The notes under the pieces are model-generated. The model was given only the letters and a program-made list of their open reading frames with translations, searched no databases and had not been told where the DNA came from. A stretch of DNA of 64,000 bases. Source: Bartonella tribocorum (lineage in GTDB: Bacteria; Pseudomonadota; Alphaproteobacteria; Rhizobiales; Rhizobiaceae). Positions 30,713 to 40,440 of this stretch are shown piece by piece. Numbering within the stretch: position 1 is the first letter of the stretch; each line of letters opens with the position of its first letter. The DNA is taken from contig NZ_NJPP01000001.1 of assembly GCF_002778015.1 (NCBI RefSeq), forward strand, positions 62,262 to 126,261, read 5' to 3'. The translations under genes and the position numbers were made by a program.

Positions 30713-32232
30713 CGCTTTTATAACAACACATTGATTTTAATAACTGTTATCATTTTTCATAGCAAAAGTGAGACCCCAATGTCGTAAGATTTTTTCATTT
30801 TAAAACTGTGAATATATTAATTATAATCATTCACTTACCCCCTAAAAAGTAGGAAAATTTTTAAATAAAAACTATTAAAAAGACGTAAAATGCTTTTTAT
30901 GAACAGCTTCAAATGCCAAAAGCTATCACAATATTTTGAGCTAAAAAGTCTATGATGGTCTCTTTTTTCATAAGTGTAAAGAGAATGATGCCCTATAGAT
31001 TTTATATTACACTCTTCATAAGCGCCGTTGAATGTAACAAACATTGAAAGAGTTTTTTAAACAAGTACGTGAATGCACAATACAAGAATATATTGTTTTT
31101 CATAAAAGCCGTAGCCCCATTACAGAACGAGAAAAATAAGCAAAAGCACATCAATCTTCATGTTTTAAAAAATATTTCTAGATATTTTTTAAAACTGTAA
31201 AACTGAATAAAGAGATAGAAGACAACGATAAGCGTTTGTTTTTCTGCCTTTATAGCTTTTTATTCCCCCCCAATGAGGCGTCTGTTTTAGAAATTACAAA
31301 AAACAGATATACACACAACACTTTTATCCTATCTTGGAATATAAAAGCCGTTTTAGAAAAGAACATACTGAACTAATATTTATTTGCAACATGCTGCTTT
31401 ATGCTTGATATTGATTTATAGGGTACAGAACAAACTTTCTTAAATAAACAATGCACTAAAATTAAAAATATACGAAATATCGACCGGCATTGCTTTATTC
31501 GCTAGCGAAAATGACATCAACCACATATCATCTCACTTGTATGCATACATGCTTATGAGCTCCTATAGATGTCCTCTAGGTTATTTTATAAAGAAAATCG
31601 AGAATAATAAATTTTGGGCTAAAAAGACCAATGGGATGCTACAGAAGAATTTTTCATGTATCTTTATTATCAGAAATATCAAAGAGCTGATTGAATAATC
31701 TTACCTTACACCTTGTCATGATTTTTTCTGTAACGCAGATTCTTTTGGGTAAAAAGAGCATGAAAAAATAGATGAGATAAAATAAACTTGAAGCGTGTTT
31801 CTGTCGATTTTACTCTAAGAGGCGTTCATTGAAACTAAGAATGCTTTTTATAAGAGTGCGAAAACATATTAAGATATATTTAGAAAAGAAGCATATTCTT
31901 ATATGTCTTTATAGCTTTAACCTGTCATCACATCAATCGTGACATAACGTTGATTGTTTTCCATAGATAAATTGCGCGTTAATTTTCTCCCTATACCCTA
32001 AGGAACAAACATTCCGACCCCAATCTTGGGTATAAACAGCTCTCCTTCTTAAAACAGCTTTTACTTGATTTGCCACTTCTGTGATTTACTGAACTAAAAA
32101 GGCCTTACGAGCAAAATTCCAGCTTAAGAATTCTCACCACGGACTTTAAAACCACTTAATACATTAACTCCCTCAAATGATAATGTTTTATGGCAACAAA
32201 AGGATTTTATAACAAAACAAGATAAAGAATAT
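30713..32232. other. gene-free spacer, 1.5 kb, starting with an integrase-fragment repeat
   Basis: The first 350 bp hold a decayed copy of the integrase element. The remaining 1.1 kb up to the dapE stop has no supported gene or RNA. Its composition is AT-rich and broken by stops on both strands. Confidence 0.55.
30718..31065 (+). repeat. decayed integrase-fragment repeat, copy 4 (leader plus body)
   Basis: The leader (30724-30830: ATTGATTTTAATAACTGTTA, then CAATGTCGTAAGATTTTTTC) matches the leader of the reference copy at 40641-40760. The body follows: CTTCAAATGCCAAAAGCTAT at 30907, TATGATGGTCTCTTTTTTCA at 30951, and CTTCATAAGCGCCGTTGAAT at 31013, which aligns with CTTCACGGACGGCGCCGTGA. It starts only a few bases after the hemW stop. 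Confidence 0.6.
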
Positions 32233-33405
32233 TTATGCAAAAAAATCAACAATAAAGCGCTCATAAATAGCAGTAAGCGTTTCTACTGCATCGAGGGCGA
32301 TACATTCATCTACCATATGCATCGTTTGCCCTAGTAAGCCAAATTCAACCACGGGGCAATAATCTTTAATAAATCGCGCATCTGAAGTTCCACCAGACGT
32401 GGAACACTCTGGTAAACTCCCTGTTACACTTTTAATAGCCTTGGATAAAACCTGAATAAGTTTATCATTTTTGGTCAAAAAAACATCCCCTAAACTTGGA
32501 ATCCATTCAAGCTGATAAAAGGGATATTGATCACTATTATTTTTTGCTTCTACCAAAGCAAGACGCTTTTCAATTTCCCCCATCAATGTTTCTTTTGTCC
32601 AAAGATCATTGTAGCGTATATTAAAACGAACCGTTGTCTGCGCTGGAATAACATTGACCGCCAAATTACCGGTATCGATGGTTGTTAGCTCTAAATTACT
32701 GGGTTGAAAATTCTCTGTCCCTTGATCTAAAACAGTTTGTGTCAACGCTTGAATAAGCTTACTTGCCAAAGGCAAAGGATTGGCAGCCCGCTCTGGAAAA
32801 GCAACATGACCTTGGCGACCTTTCACGGTCATGATACCAGAAATCGATCCGCGGCGACCAATTTTGATCACATCACCAACAGTCTTGACGCTTGTTGGTT
32901 CTCCCACAAGAGCCGCCGTCCATTTTTCACCTTTTTTTTCTGCCCATTTGAGAAGTTTGACCGTACCATTAATAGCAGGCCCCTCTTCATCACCAGTAAT
33001 TAAAAGGCTTACCCTTCCTTGAATGGACCGTTTCTCAAGAACTCGCGCTAGAGCCGCAATAAAACAAGCGATACCACCTTTCATATCAACAGCACCACGC
33101 CCATATAATTTCCCGTGATCTATAACAGCTTCAAAAGGTGGATAAGTCCAATCTTCCAATGCACCTGGCGGTACGACATCCGTATGACCCGCAAACATAA
33201 GATGAGGTCCTTCGCTTCCCATTTTTGCATAAAGATTTTCAACATTATCTGTATTTTTATCCGTAAAAATAGGGCGCTCGACATGAAACCCCATTTTTTT
33301 CAAAAATTGTTCCAAAGTTGATAAAGCCCCCGCTTCACGAGGTGTAACAGAAGGACAACGAATAAGTGCCTGTAATAGTTGAAGTGGATCTGTAAGAACA
33401 GGCAT
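32233..33405 (-). CDS. dapE: succinyl-diaminopimelate desuccinylase
   Basis: DapE is a dizinc hydrolase that releases LL-diaminopimelate in lysine and peptidoglycan synthesis. The 390-residue M20 protein shows [11 protein letters not shown] (about residues 70-80), [10 protein letters not shown] (about 102-111), [12 protein letters not shown] (about 137-148), the dimerisation domain, and the C-terminal [11 protein letters not shown] and HMVDECI motifs with the last metal ligand. The start is set by GGGGAGG six bases before ATG 33405; the ATG at 33420 would overlap that site. A 222-bp gap with a hairpin separates it from the gene upstream. Confidence 0.96.
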   Translation of the reverse strand: MPVLTDPLQLLQALIRCPSVTPREAGALSTLEQFLKKMGFHVERPIFTDKNTDNVENLYAKMGSEGPHLMFAGHTDVVPPGALEDWTYPPFEAVIDHGKLYGRGAVDMKGGIACFIAALARVLEKRSIQGRVSLLITGDEEGPAINGTVKLLKWAEKKGEKWTAALVGEPTSVKTVGDVIKIGRRGSISGIMTVKGRQGHVAFPERAANPLPLASKLIQALTQTVLDQGTENFQPSNLELTTIDTGNLAVNVIPAQTTVRFNIRYNDLWTKETLMGEIEKRLALVEAKNNSDQYPFYQLEWIPSLGDVFLTKNDKLIQVLSKAIKSVTGSLPECSTSGGTSDARFIKDYCPVVEFGLLGQTMHMVDECIALDAVETLTAIYERFIVDFFA

Positions 33406-33482
33406 AAAAAACCTCCCCATTTGTTATAAATCATCGGAACTTAAGGTTATTACGCTGAATGATAAAAAAGATAAAGCAAAAA

Positions 33483-33540
33483 CATTGAAGACACTCAGCA
33501 AACCAAGCAGGGGAGGACAATCGTGCTGAGAGCTTCAATG
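33483..33540 (-). ncRNA. terminator-like hairpin, possible small RNA or leader element upstream of dapE
   Basis: CATTGAAG pairs with CTTCAATG (8 bp) and, after a small internal loop, CTCAGCA pairs with TGCTGAG (7 bp). On the minus strand the loop of about 23 nt contains CCTCCCC, an anti-Shine-Dalgarno sequence. The stem is followed directly by TTTTTGCTTTATCTTTTTT, so it looks like a 3'-terminal sRNA hairpin read on the minus strand. It is 78 bp upstream of the dapE start and 87 bp after the YgjP-like gene. It could instead be the terminator of that gene. Confidence 0.5.
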
Positions 33541-33627
33541 GCTTCCTCATCATGCATGACAAAGCACACACACAACGAAACACTTAACAAAAAGTTCCGT
33601 TAAATATTGCTTTCATTGGAAAGTTTT

Positions 33628-34374
33628 TTACACCTCTAATTTATATGAATCGAAATTAATGGTGTGCAGTCTGGGAGAATTTTCTTTCAACCAAGCACGA
33701 TATGTTTTACTATCAGGGCAAAGTTTCTCACAAAGAGCCCAAAATCTTGGTCCATGATTCATTTCAACAAGATGCGCAACTTCATGGGCAACAACATACT
33801 CAACAACCTCTTTTGGTGCCATAACAAGGCGCCAAGAAAAAGAAAGACGCTTATCAATTGAACAAGATCCCCAACGACTTCTCGTATCTTTATAGCAAAT
33901 GGATTTAACTTTTCGCTCTACCTGATGAGCATAATGTGCCACCAAAGGTGTTATAATGAGTGCTGCTTGTTTTTTAAAAAAATCAGCAATGCGTCTTGGG
34001 AGATATTCTATTTGACCATAAACAATAATTTTAGGTTCTTGCTCTGCATCTGCTGTAACAATTTCTGTTACCCCACGCCCTTCTCTATGCTTGATGGTAT
34101 AGGAAACACCCAAAAAAGGTATCGTTGCCCCCTCTTGGAGATAAGCATTTTCTTGAGAAATTTGTACACGAGCAAGACGTGCCTCAATCCAAGACCGATT
34201 TTTTTCAATAAAGCTGTCAACTGTACAAAGACTTATCGCTGGCGGCGTTGTTACACGAATCTCTTGACTTCTGGCATCAACACGTAAGGTAAGACGGCAC
34301 GCGCACTTATTTTCCCGCACTCTTATAGGAATAGCGCGATTAGAAAAAATAAAATGCTTTACAGAAATGCTCAT
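33628..34374 (-). CDS. YgjP-like (DUF45, SprT-related) zinc metallopeptidase
   Basis: This 248-residue protein ends with the metalloprotease motif VVAHEVAHLVEMNHGPRFW (HExxH plus the downstream His, about residues 195-213), preceded by the family sequence DTRSRWGSCS (about 164-173). The domain is DUF45 (YgjP). These proteins are cytoplasmic and their substrates are unknown; a recent idea is a role in DNA or protein quality control, which I only note. It lies 32 bp after the alpha/beta hydrolase gene on the same strand. The ATG at 34374 is the probable start. Confidence 0.88.
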   Translation of the reverse strand: MSISVKHFIFSNRAIPIRVRENKCACRLTLRVDARSQEIRVTTPPAISLCTVDSFIEKNRSWIEARLARVQISQENAYLQEGATIPFLGVSYTIKHREGRGVTEIVTADAEQEPKIIVYGQIEYLPRRIADFFKKQAALIITPLVAHYAHQVERKVKSICYKDTRSRWGSCSIDKRLSFSWRLVMAPKEVVEYVVAHEVAHLVEMNHGPRFWALCEKLCPDSKTYRAWLKENSPRLHTINFDSYKLEV

Positions 34375-34406
34375 CTATTTATCTTCATCATCAATAAATA
34401 GTCCCC

Positions 34407-35186
34407 TTATTTTGCATTAATCTGATTAATCAAAGATCTCAAGGCTGTTTCCAAACAATCTAAATCTTGTGGACGAGAAAAACGGTGATCTGCATCACGC
34501 ACAAGTGTCAATGTTACGTCATGAAGAGGTAAATGATCAAGTAAAGTCAGTGTATGCTGATAGGGTATCTTATCGTCTTCCATCCCTTGTAGAATATGAA
34601 TTGGACAACCAACATCAATAAATCCTTGCATGACACAATTTTCGCGTCCATCTTCAATCAATTTTTTTGTAAAGGGCATCGGCTCTTCATCACCAACAGC
34701 GGGTCGTTCAATATAGCCTTTTTCTTCCAAAATTTTCCATTCTTCTGGACCTAATTCTGGTTCCACTAACGTTTGTGTAAAATCAGGCGCTGGAGCAATC
34801 AATATCATACCAGCAAGCTTTTGATTTTTCTTTGCTAGCATCATAGCAAGCTTTAGCGCAATCCACCCCCCCATAGAGGAACCAACCAAAATTTGTGGCC
34901 CCTCACAATAGGTTTCAAAAGTTGCTAAACTTTCGCTCACCCAACGTGAAATCGTTCCTTGAAAAAAATCCCCTTCAGATTCCCCATGGCCAGAGTAATC
35001 AAAACGTAAACAAGACAAATCATTCTTTTGAGCAAACTGATCAACCAACGTTGCTTTACTTCCCAACATATCGGATTGATAGCCATGAAGCCAAACCAAA
35101 CCTGGAGAGTGGTGACCCTTGCGATGGCGCACTGCAAGAGCGGTATTCTCAAACGAAAAAAATTGGCAAGGAATATTTTGATTCAT
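34407..35186 (-). CDS. alpha/beta hydrolase (serine esterase type)
   Basis: This 259-residue hydrolase has the nucleophile elbow GSSMGG (about residues 98-103), with Ser as nucleophile and the acid and His residues in the C-terminal region (LQGMEDDKIPY and DADHRFSRPQD). No signal peptide is present. The substrate is unknown; the fold resembles acyl-protein thioesterases or carboxylesterases. GGAGG nine bases before ATG 35186 sets the start. It is divergent from infC, an arrangement seen in related Rhizobiales. Confidence 0.85.
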   Translation of the reverse strand: MNQNIPCQFFSFENTALAVRHRKGHHSPGLVWLHGYQSDMLGSKATLVDQFAQKNDLSCLRFDYSGHGESEGDFFQGTISRWVSESLATFETYCEGPQILVGSSMGGWIALKLAMMLAKKNQKLAGMILIAPAPDFTQTLVEPELGPEEWKILEEKGYIERPAVGDEEPMPFTKKLIEDGRENCVMQGFIDVGCPIHILQGMEDDKIPYQHTLTLLDHLPLHDVTLTLVRDADHRFSRPQDLDCLETALRSLINQINAK

Positions 35187-35352
35187 GATTCTTTTCCTCC
35201 ATAAAAACAATTTCTTTAAATCTTAAGAGAAAAAACTTTTATAATCTAAATCACTTAAAAAAGTAATAAATTAAATAATGAAAAAGCACGAATTATGGTT
35301 GTTTTTATGAGCATAATTGTATATTAAATTAACTGTAGTTGAATTAAAATTA

Positions 35353-35368
35353 AGGAGCATAAACCATT
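35353..35368 (+). promoter_or_regulatory. ribosome binding site and AUU start of infC
   Basis: AAGGAG followed by eight bases leads to ATT at 35366, in frame with the infC ATG at 35384. The ribosome binding site is correctly spaced for the ATT, not for the ATG (26 bases away). This matches the rare AUU start of infC that gives autoregulation by IF-3 in other bacteria. Confidence 0.8.
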
Positions 35369-35902
35369 CGTAAACCGTTTAAAATGACACCTACCCAAAA
35401 AGACGGACCACGTTCAAATCATGATATTCGAGCACCTCATGTTCAGCTTATCAATGATGAAGGACAACATCAGGGGGTTGTTGCAATACAAGAGGCTCTT
35501 GCTATGGCTGCAGATGCAGGGCTCGATTTGGTTGAGATTGTACCAAATGCGGAACCGCCCGTATGTAAAATCATCGATTTGGGTAAATTAAAGTATCAAA
35601 CTCAAAAAAAAGCCGCTGAAACACGTAAAAAACAAAAAGTCATCGAAATTAAAGAGATTAAGATGCGCCCAAATGTTGATGTTCATGATTATGGAGTCAA
35701 GCTCAAAGCTGTTCATCGCTTTATTGATCATGGTGATAAAGTAAAGGTTACTTTGCGTTTTCGTGGTCGTGAGATGGCTCACCAAGATCTTGGATTAAAA
35801 CTTCTTCAGCGCGTGAAAGAAGATACAAGTGAAATTGCCAAAATTGAATTGGAGCCAAAACTTGAAGGACGGCAAATGATGATGGTGATCGCACCTAAAT
35901 AG
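35366..35902 (+). CDS. infC: translation initiation factor IF-3
   Basis: IF-3 prevents 50S association and checks the start codon. Starting at the AUU, the product is 178 residues. N-terminal residues read [21 protein letters not shown], where the (R)RPFK-type start is familiar from Rhizobiales IF-3. The N domain carries VQLINDEGQ and [17 protein letters not shown]-like ([13 protein letters not shown]) motifs; the C domain contains [19 protein letters not shown] and [12 protein letters not shown]. Known IF-3 genes use AUU so that excess IF-3 lowers its own translation. A hairpin terminator follows the stop. rpmI and rplT, which follow infC in many bacteria, are not adjacent. Confidence 0.95.
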   Translation: MRKPFKMTPTQKDGPRSNHDIRAPHVQLINDEGQHQGVVAIQEALAMAADAGLDLVEIVPNAEPPVCKIIDLGKLKYQTQKKAAETRKKQKVIEIKEIKMRPNVDVHDYGVKLKAVHRFIDHGDKVKVTLRFRGREMAHQDLGLKLLQRVKEDTSEIAKIELEPKLEGRQMMMVIAPK

Positions 35903-35963
35903 TTTTTCATTGGAATAATATCTGTGTAAAACTCATTAAAATGAGCCGATAGTGGTTATTTAG

Positions 35964-35993
35964 AAGCACCATAGAGAATTTTGTGGTGCTTTT
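35964..35993 (+). terminator. Rho-independent terminator after infC
   Basis: AAGCACCA pairs with TGGTGCTT (8 bp, perfect) around a 12-nt loop, followed by TTTT, 62 bp after the infC stop. Confidence 0.75.
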
Positions 35994-36044
35994 AATGTTT
36001 TATGTAATGTGTATAGAGCCTTTTAAGAGTTTAATAATACTTTA

Positions 36045-36355
36045 TTGATTTATAATAAGAATTTGTTATTTTATATATTATATTTCACATATTAAATGAA
36101 AAAGAGTGAATATCGTAAAATCTTCTCATTTCAGGTTTTCTTATTCATAAAATCCAACAAAAAATCATTTGTTTGTACATCACAAACAGAGACAGTATGT
36201 AAAATATTAAATAAAGTAGAAGTGTCTTTTGTGAACCATTTCAAATGCCAAAACTATCATAATATGAAAACTGGTAAAGGAACGAGAGTGTTGACTTAAA
36301 CTTTCATAACCGTAAAAATAATGCATTGCCATCCTCACCTGTTGCTTGCAATGGA
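36045..36355 (+). repeat. decayed integrase-fragment repeat, copy 5 (leader plus body)
   Basis: The leader (ATTGATTTATAATAAGAATT, then AGAGTGAATATCGTAAAATC) matches the reference leader, which reads GAATATCGTAAGATTCTCTT. The body follows with TTTCAAATGCCAAAACTATC at 36239, AAACTGGTAAAGGAACGAGA at 36264 and CTTTCATAACCGTAAAAATA at 36301, which matches ACTTCATAAGCGTAAAGATA. Confidence 0.6.
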
Positions 36356-36360
36356 AACAT

Positions 36361-36665
36361 ACTGATTTATAAAGATATTTATTGTTTTGCATATTGAATT
36401 AAGAGTCCCAAATACCGTAGGGCTCTTTTATTTCAGATCTCTCTCCTGTTGAATCAATCCAAATCACCTGCTTGCGTATTACAAGCGGAAAGAGCCCGTG
36501 TGCATAAAAACTGTACAAGTAAAATGCCTCTTATGAATCGTCTCGAGTGCCAAGGGCTGAGCAACACGCACAAGCTAGCAAAGTGTGTGATGGTGCCAGC
36601 TTGTTCTTTCATAAGCGTAAAAATGGGGGTGCTTAATAACAACACTTTACCAAAAAACATTCGAT
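36361..36665 (+). repeat. integrase-fragment repeat, copy 6 (leader plus body)
   Basis: This is the second-best preserved copy. The leader has a terminator-like hairpin (AAGAGTCCC with GGGCTCTTTT). The body reads in one frame PRAEQHAQASKVCDGASLFF then HKRKNGGA and a stop, against PRAVAQHPRTGKVCDGAGLL then LHKRKDRGAQW at 40835. DNA identity over 36529-36640 is clearly high. It directly follows copy 5. Confidence 0.75.
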
Positions 36666-37125
36666 AAGCCAGTGGATAATCAGTTTATTTTTTCAAATAA
36701 GATATTATCTCCTCGTTACAAATTCCCCCTTATTATCCACTCTGTTGTCAGTATTCTCAGCAACTTTAGCCGCTATCCTTTTTAAAGATAGATCGTTTTG
36801 TTGATTCATAACCAAAGCCTTTAAAAAAATTTTTATTTCATTGGTTTTAATCCAACCTTCTGAATGTAAGAAGATAAAGCGGATACGCAACGTTATAGGA
36901 TGAAAATGATGTATTTTTAAATACTCAAAGCATGAAAAACTCCTTGTTTGATATTTTACATGGCGTTGAATAGAATAACCTATTAAATGATAATTTATAT
37001 TTTTGTTCCTTGAACAAGAGAAAAAATATTATAGAATTTCCTCATTTCAAATCTTCTCAATATGGCATCAAAAAAATATTCGCTTGCCCATCATAGGTAG
37101 TGGCATCATCTTCATAGAAAGAAGT

Positions 37126-37280
37126 CATAATCCTCTTATGAAACTTTTCAAACAACCAGGGAACAGTTGCCAATATCCGAATGCCAATAGAGTTATGGTA
37201 TCAGCTTATATCTTATTAAGTAAAATAATGGTGCACAGACCATTTATGGAGAATTTTACGTATACAGACGCCATCTCATG
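37126..37280 (+). repeat. decayed integrase-fragment repeat, copy 7 (weak)
   Basis: CCTCTTATGAAACTTTTCAA at 37133 and TTATGGTATCAGCTTATATC at 37194, followed by AGTAAAATAATGGTGCACAG, resemble the order of the reference body. Similarity is lower than in other copies. It lies just upstream of the ABC exporter gene and may include its promoter region. Confidence 0.4.
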
Positions 37281-37393
37281 AAGGCATATGATCTGTATTG
37301 AAAAAAGCTCTTTTTGTAAAAAAGATAAAGGGGCTTTTTAATTAAGAGTGCTTCAATATTGCATAAAATAACGAGAGAATATAGAAACACTTC

Positions 37394-39160
37394 ATGGCTC
37401 GAAAAAAACTTTCCTCTTTTGATAAACATCTTATCATCCGCCTTTTGCGAGAAAATTTTTATAAACATGCGCATTGGTATAGTGCAGCTATTATATCAAT
37501 GATCATCATTTCCGGTACAACTGCAACCAGTGCATGGATTATGCGTGATGTTGTTAATTATATTATTGATGCGCAGAATTTTGCTATGATCGCTTTTATT
37601 TCTAGCTTCATTGCTTTTATCTTTATTCTTAAAGGGATTGCAACTTTTGCCCAAACTTACTTTTTAAGCAAAGCAGGCAACAGTATCATTGCTGAACAAC
37701 AGCGCAAAATTTATGCGCGTCTTATGGAACAAGGAGTCTCTTTTTATCATAATAACACTTCATCTGATTTGCTTGTTCGCGTCACCCATAATGCGACAGC
37801 CGTACGCAATATCCTTGATACTATTATCACAACTTTTGTACGTGATTTGCTTTCTGTTAGTGGACTGTTGCTTGTCATGTTTATGCAAAATTTTGTGTTA
37901 ATCTCTATTACTTTAATCGTAGGACCACTGGCTTTTTTAGGCGTTCGAATGGCTTTAAAACGCGTTCGCCGCCTTATGGAAAAAGAACTTCATTCACTTG
38001 GTGAAATTATCAAAATCGTACAGGAAACGGCTATTGGCATTCGAGTCATCAAGGCTTTTTCACTAGAAGAAGTCATGAAAAAAAGGATGGACCAAGCCAT
38101 TTGTGATGTTGAAAAACAAACAAACAATATTGCAACACTTGAAGCTATTACCAATCCGATTATGGAAACACTCACAGGTATCGCCATTGCAGGTATTATC
38201 TTTTTTTCTGGTTACCTTGCAACCCAACGCGCAGGTGTTCAAGGTGAATTTATGTCTTTTATTGTTGCTTTACTTTTAGCTTATGAACCCGCAAAAAGAC
38301 TAGCAAATGTCCGTGTCAAAATTGAATCTGGCTTGGTCAATATCCGTACAATGTTTGAAATACTCGATCGTCCCCTTACAATTATAGAACATAAAGAAGC
38401 TAAAGATCTGAATAAAACACAAGGATCAATTCATTTCGAACATGTTTCTTTTGCATACACTGATAACAAAATGGTATTGAAAGACATCAATCTAGAAATA
38501 GAAGCTGGAAAAATGACAGCGTTCGTGGGGCCATCTGGTTCAGGAAAGTCAACCCTTATCAACCTTATTATGCGCCTCTATGACCCCACAAAAGGACGCA
38601 TATTGATTAATAATCAAGACATACGCTACACGACATTTCGTTCTCTGAGAAACCTGATGGCCTATGTAGGGCAGGATACTTTTCTCTTTCAAGGAACCGT
38701 TAAATATAATATTGGGCTTGGAAAAGAAGGCGCTCGTGATGATGAAATTATCGAAGCAGCAAAAACAGCAAATGCTCATGATTTTATTATGAATTTGCCA
38801 AATGGTTATGATACGCAGATAGGCGATAATGGCTGTAATCTTTCAGGGGGACAAAAGCAACGACTCGCTATCGCTAGAGCAATGATTCATGATAGTGAAA
38901 TTCTCATTCTTGATGAAGCAACAAGTGCGCTTGATTCACATACAGAAGCACAAATTAATGAAGCCATTCACAACCTTACCAAAGGACGCACAACGATCAT
39001 TATTGCTCATCGCCTTTCAACAATTGCTCGTGCCCATAAAATCGTGGTCATACAAAATGGACAACTAATTGAACAAGGGACTCAGAAAGAATTGCTCGCA
39101 AAAGAACATGGATTTTATAAAAAACTTCATAATATTCAGTTCAAAAAACACACGTCCTAA
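37394..39160 (+). CDS. ABC exporter, fused permease and ATPase (MsbA-like)
   Basis: This 588-residue half-transporter has six membrane segments in the first 330 residues and a C-terminal ATPase with Walker A GPSGSGKST (about residues 378-386), Q-loop VGQDTFLF, signature LSGGQKQR (about 482-489), Walker B ILILDEATSALD (about 502-513) and H-loop IIAHRLSTI. It is complete. The closest group is lipid/multidrug exporters (MsbA, LmrA); lipid A export is possible but cannot be proved. No strong ribosome binding site is seen before the ATG. No partner gene is adjacent. Confidence 0.9.
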   Translation: MARKKLSSFDKHLIIRLLRENFYKHAHWYSAAIISMIIISGTTATSAWIMRDVVNYIIDAQNFAMIAFISSFIAFIFILKGIATFAQTYFLSKAGNSIIAEQQRKIYARLMEQGVSFYHNNTSSDLLVRVTHNATAVRNILDTIITTFVRDLLSVSGLLLVMFMQNFVLISITLIVGPLAFLGVRMALKRVRRLMEKELHSLGEIIKIVQETAIGIRVIKAFSLEEVMKKRMDQAICDVEKQTNNIATLEAITNPIMETLTGIAIAGIIFFSGYLATQRAGVQGEFMSFIVALLLAYEPAKRLANVRVKIESGLVNIRTMFEILDRPLTIIEHKEAKDLNKTQGSIHFEHVSFAYTDNKMVLKDINLEIEAGKMTAFVGPSGSGKSTLINLIMRLYDPTKGRILINNQDIRYTTFRSLRNLMAYVGQDTFLFQGTVKYNIGLGKEGARDDEIIEAAKTANAHDFIMNLPNGYDTQIGDNGCNLSGGQKQRLAIARAMIHDSEILILDEATSALDSHTEAQINEAIHNLTKGRTTIIIAHRLSTIARAHKIVVIQNGQLIEQGTQKELLAKEHGFYKKLHNIQFKKHTS

Positions 39161-40040
39161 TTTCCAGATATTTAAATCAGATTTGAAATCACAAATGAAT
39201 AGAAGGTAATGCCCCATTTGTAAAAACAGACATATTACCAAGAAAAAGTATTACTTTAATCAAGAATTGGCAAAGAATTTACGGTTTGTTGAGAATAAAC
39301 TTCTTGGATTTCAATGAAAACTAAAAGCGCTAACCACTATTTTGTTGAATGCAATTGCATTTTAACAATAAAATTTCAAGAACCTCCTCCTTTACTCAAA
39401 CAGGTTTTGAAACATTCGTAAGTATCATGAATTCTAAAAAAGAAAGCGTATCAAGTTATTTTAAAATTGCCACGAAAAAGGAGAAATTTAGAGTGATGCT
39501 ACCTATATCCGCATTTATCCCTCCACTGAAATTTTTTCCCCCTCATATCTCAAAGGATAAAAATTCCTATCCAATTTGATCTGTAAAAATCCAGCCTCTT
39601 ATCGAGTTGGTTCTACCTAATAACGACTTATGTGATTCACTTATGCAAAGTTTAACGAACAAGCCCACCCCTAAATATTCATCACGTGCTTTCAAAAACA
39701 CTTGATCAAAGAAACTTACAATGCCTTATAGCGCCATACCTCACGGTCTTTTATGTTACAACAGGACAAGCTGACACTTATAGATACACTCAAGCCGAAA
39801 AGAAAAAAATTTCTTTTCTTTCTAGCCGCTTAAATAGAAAAATACGACGTGTAACTTTGATAAATATTTTTACAAAAAATATCTTTATATATATTAAGAT
39901 ATTGAATTATAATAATTTTATTATTTTTCATCTCAGTGTAAAAGATACAAAGTTATTTGCTTATTTCTTCTTTACATTTACGATGAAACAATCAAAAGCA
40001 CTTGTTGTACGTTATACAAACATTGTTGTATCTATAAAAA
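39161..40040. other. gene-free spacer after the ABC exporter
   Basis: Two frames (39349-39579 and 39686-40123) have no ribosome binding site and no family resemblance; the second runs into an integrase-fragment repeat. The segment 39595-39690 is copy B of the dispersed repeat also present at 15035-15105. Confidence 0.55.
39595..39690 (+). repeat. dispersed repeat of unknown type, copy B
   Basis: CGAGTTGGTTCTACCTAATA at 39603 and AACGAACAAGCCCACCCC at 39654 match the segment at 15041-15103 over about 65 bp. It lies about 350 bp upstream of the integrase cluster. Confidence 0.5.
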
Positions 40041-40440
40041 TGCTTAAGATAAGCAATAAAAATACCGCTACGCTTTCAAGTGCAAGAGATATCGGCAGAT
40101 ATGAGAAGCTGAAAATAGAGTGATAATGCTAACTTATACCTTTATTGATAACGATAGTACGAATTTCGTACCATTCATAAGAGATACTGTATATCATTTC
40201 ACAAGCAGTATTGTGAAAGAGACTCAAGCGTACACGGAAAAATGTTTCTTTAAAACAAGCCCATGAATTGGCAACATATATGGTGTCATATTTCAGGGTG
40301 TTCTATTTGAGAAATTGTTCGTTATAAGAAAAGTAATCTCCTTAAAAAAACGATGAACAAAAATGTACATAGGCATTTTTATTATTAAAAAATATTGCGT
40401 TAAATGCGTTTGAAAATGAAATCGATATCTTATGAATCCT
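40040..40440 (+). repeat. decayed integrase-fragment repeat, copy 8 (plus strand)
   Basis: CGCTTTCAAGTGCAAGAGAT at 40072 corresponds to the start of the body; TTAAAACAAGCCCATGAATT at 40251 matches ATTAAAACAAGCCCATGAAA at 41000; and AAAAATATTGCGTTAAATGC at 40387 matches AAAAGACATTGCTCTAGATG at 41117. This copy therefore extends further downstream in the integrase than most, into the region after the N-terminal domain. Confidence 0.65.

Larger units (their letters stand above)
35994..37393. other. gene-free spacer, 1.4 kb, with tandem integrase-fragment repeats
   Basis: Two decayed copies stand in tandem (36045-36355 and 36361-36665), and a third, weaker one lies at about 37126-37280. Frames here (36096-36299, 36449-36667, 37003-37281) lie on these repeats and are not genes. 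Positions 36666-37125 hold nothing I can identify. Confidence 0.6.

Noticed and set aside
33431-33553. 40-codon minus-strand frame (MMRKPLKLSARLSSPAW...) upstream of dapE
   Set aside because: It has no ribosome binding site, and most of it is made up of the hairpin at 33483-33540 and its U-rich tail, which explains the open frame better than coding.
36096-36299. 67-codon frame after infC
   Set aside because: It coincides with the leader and body of an integrase-fragment repeat and has no ribosome binding site.
39686-40123. 145-codon plus-strand frame in the spacer after the ABC exporter
   Set aside because: No ribosome binding site, low-complexity peptide rich in Ile, Lys and Phe, no family resemblance, and its 3' part lies on a decayed integrase repeat.
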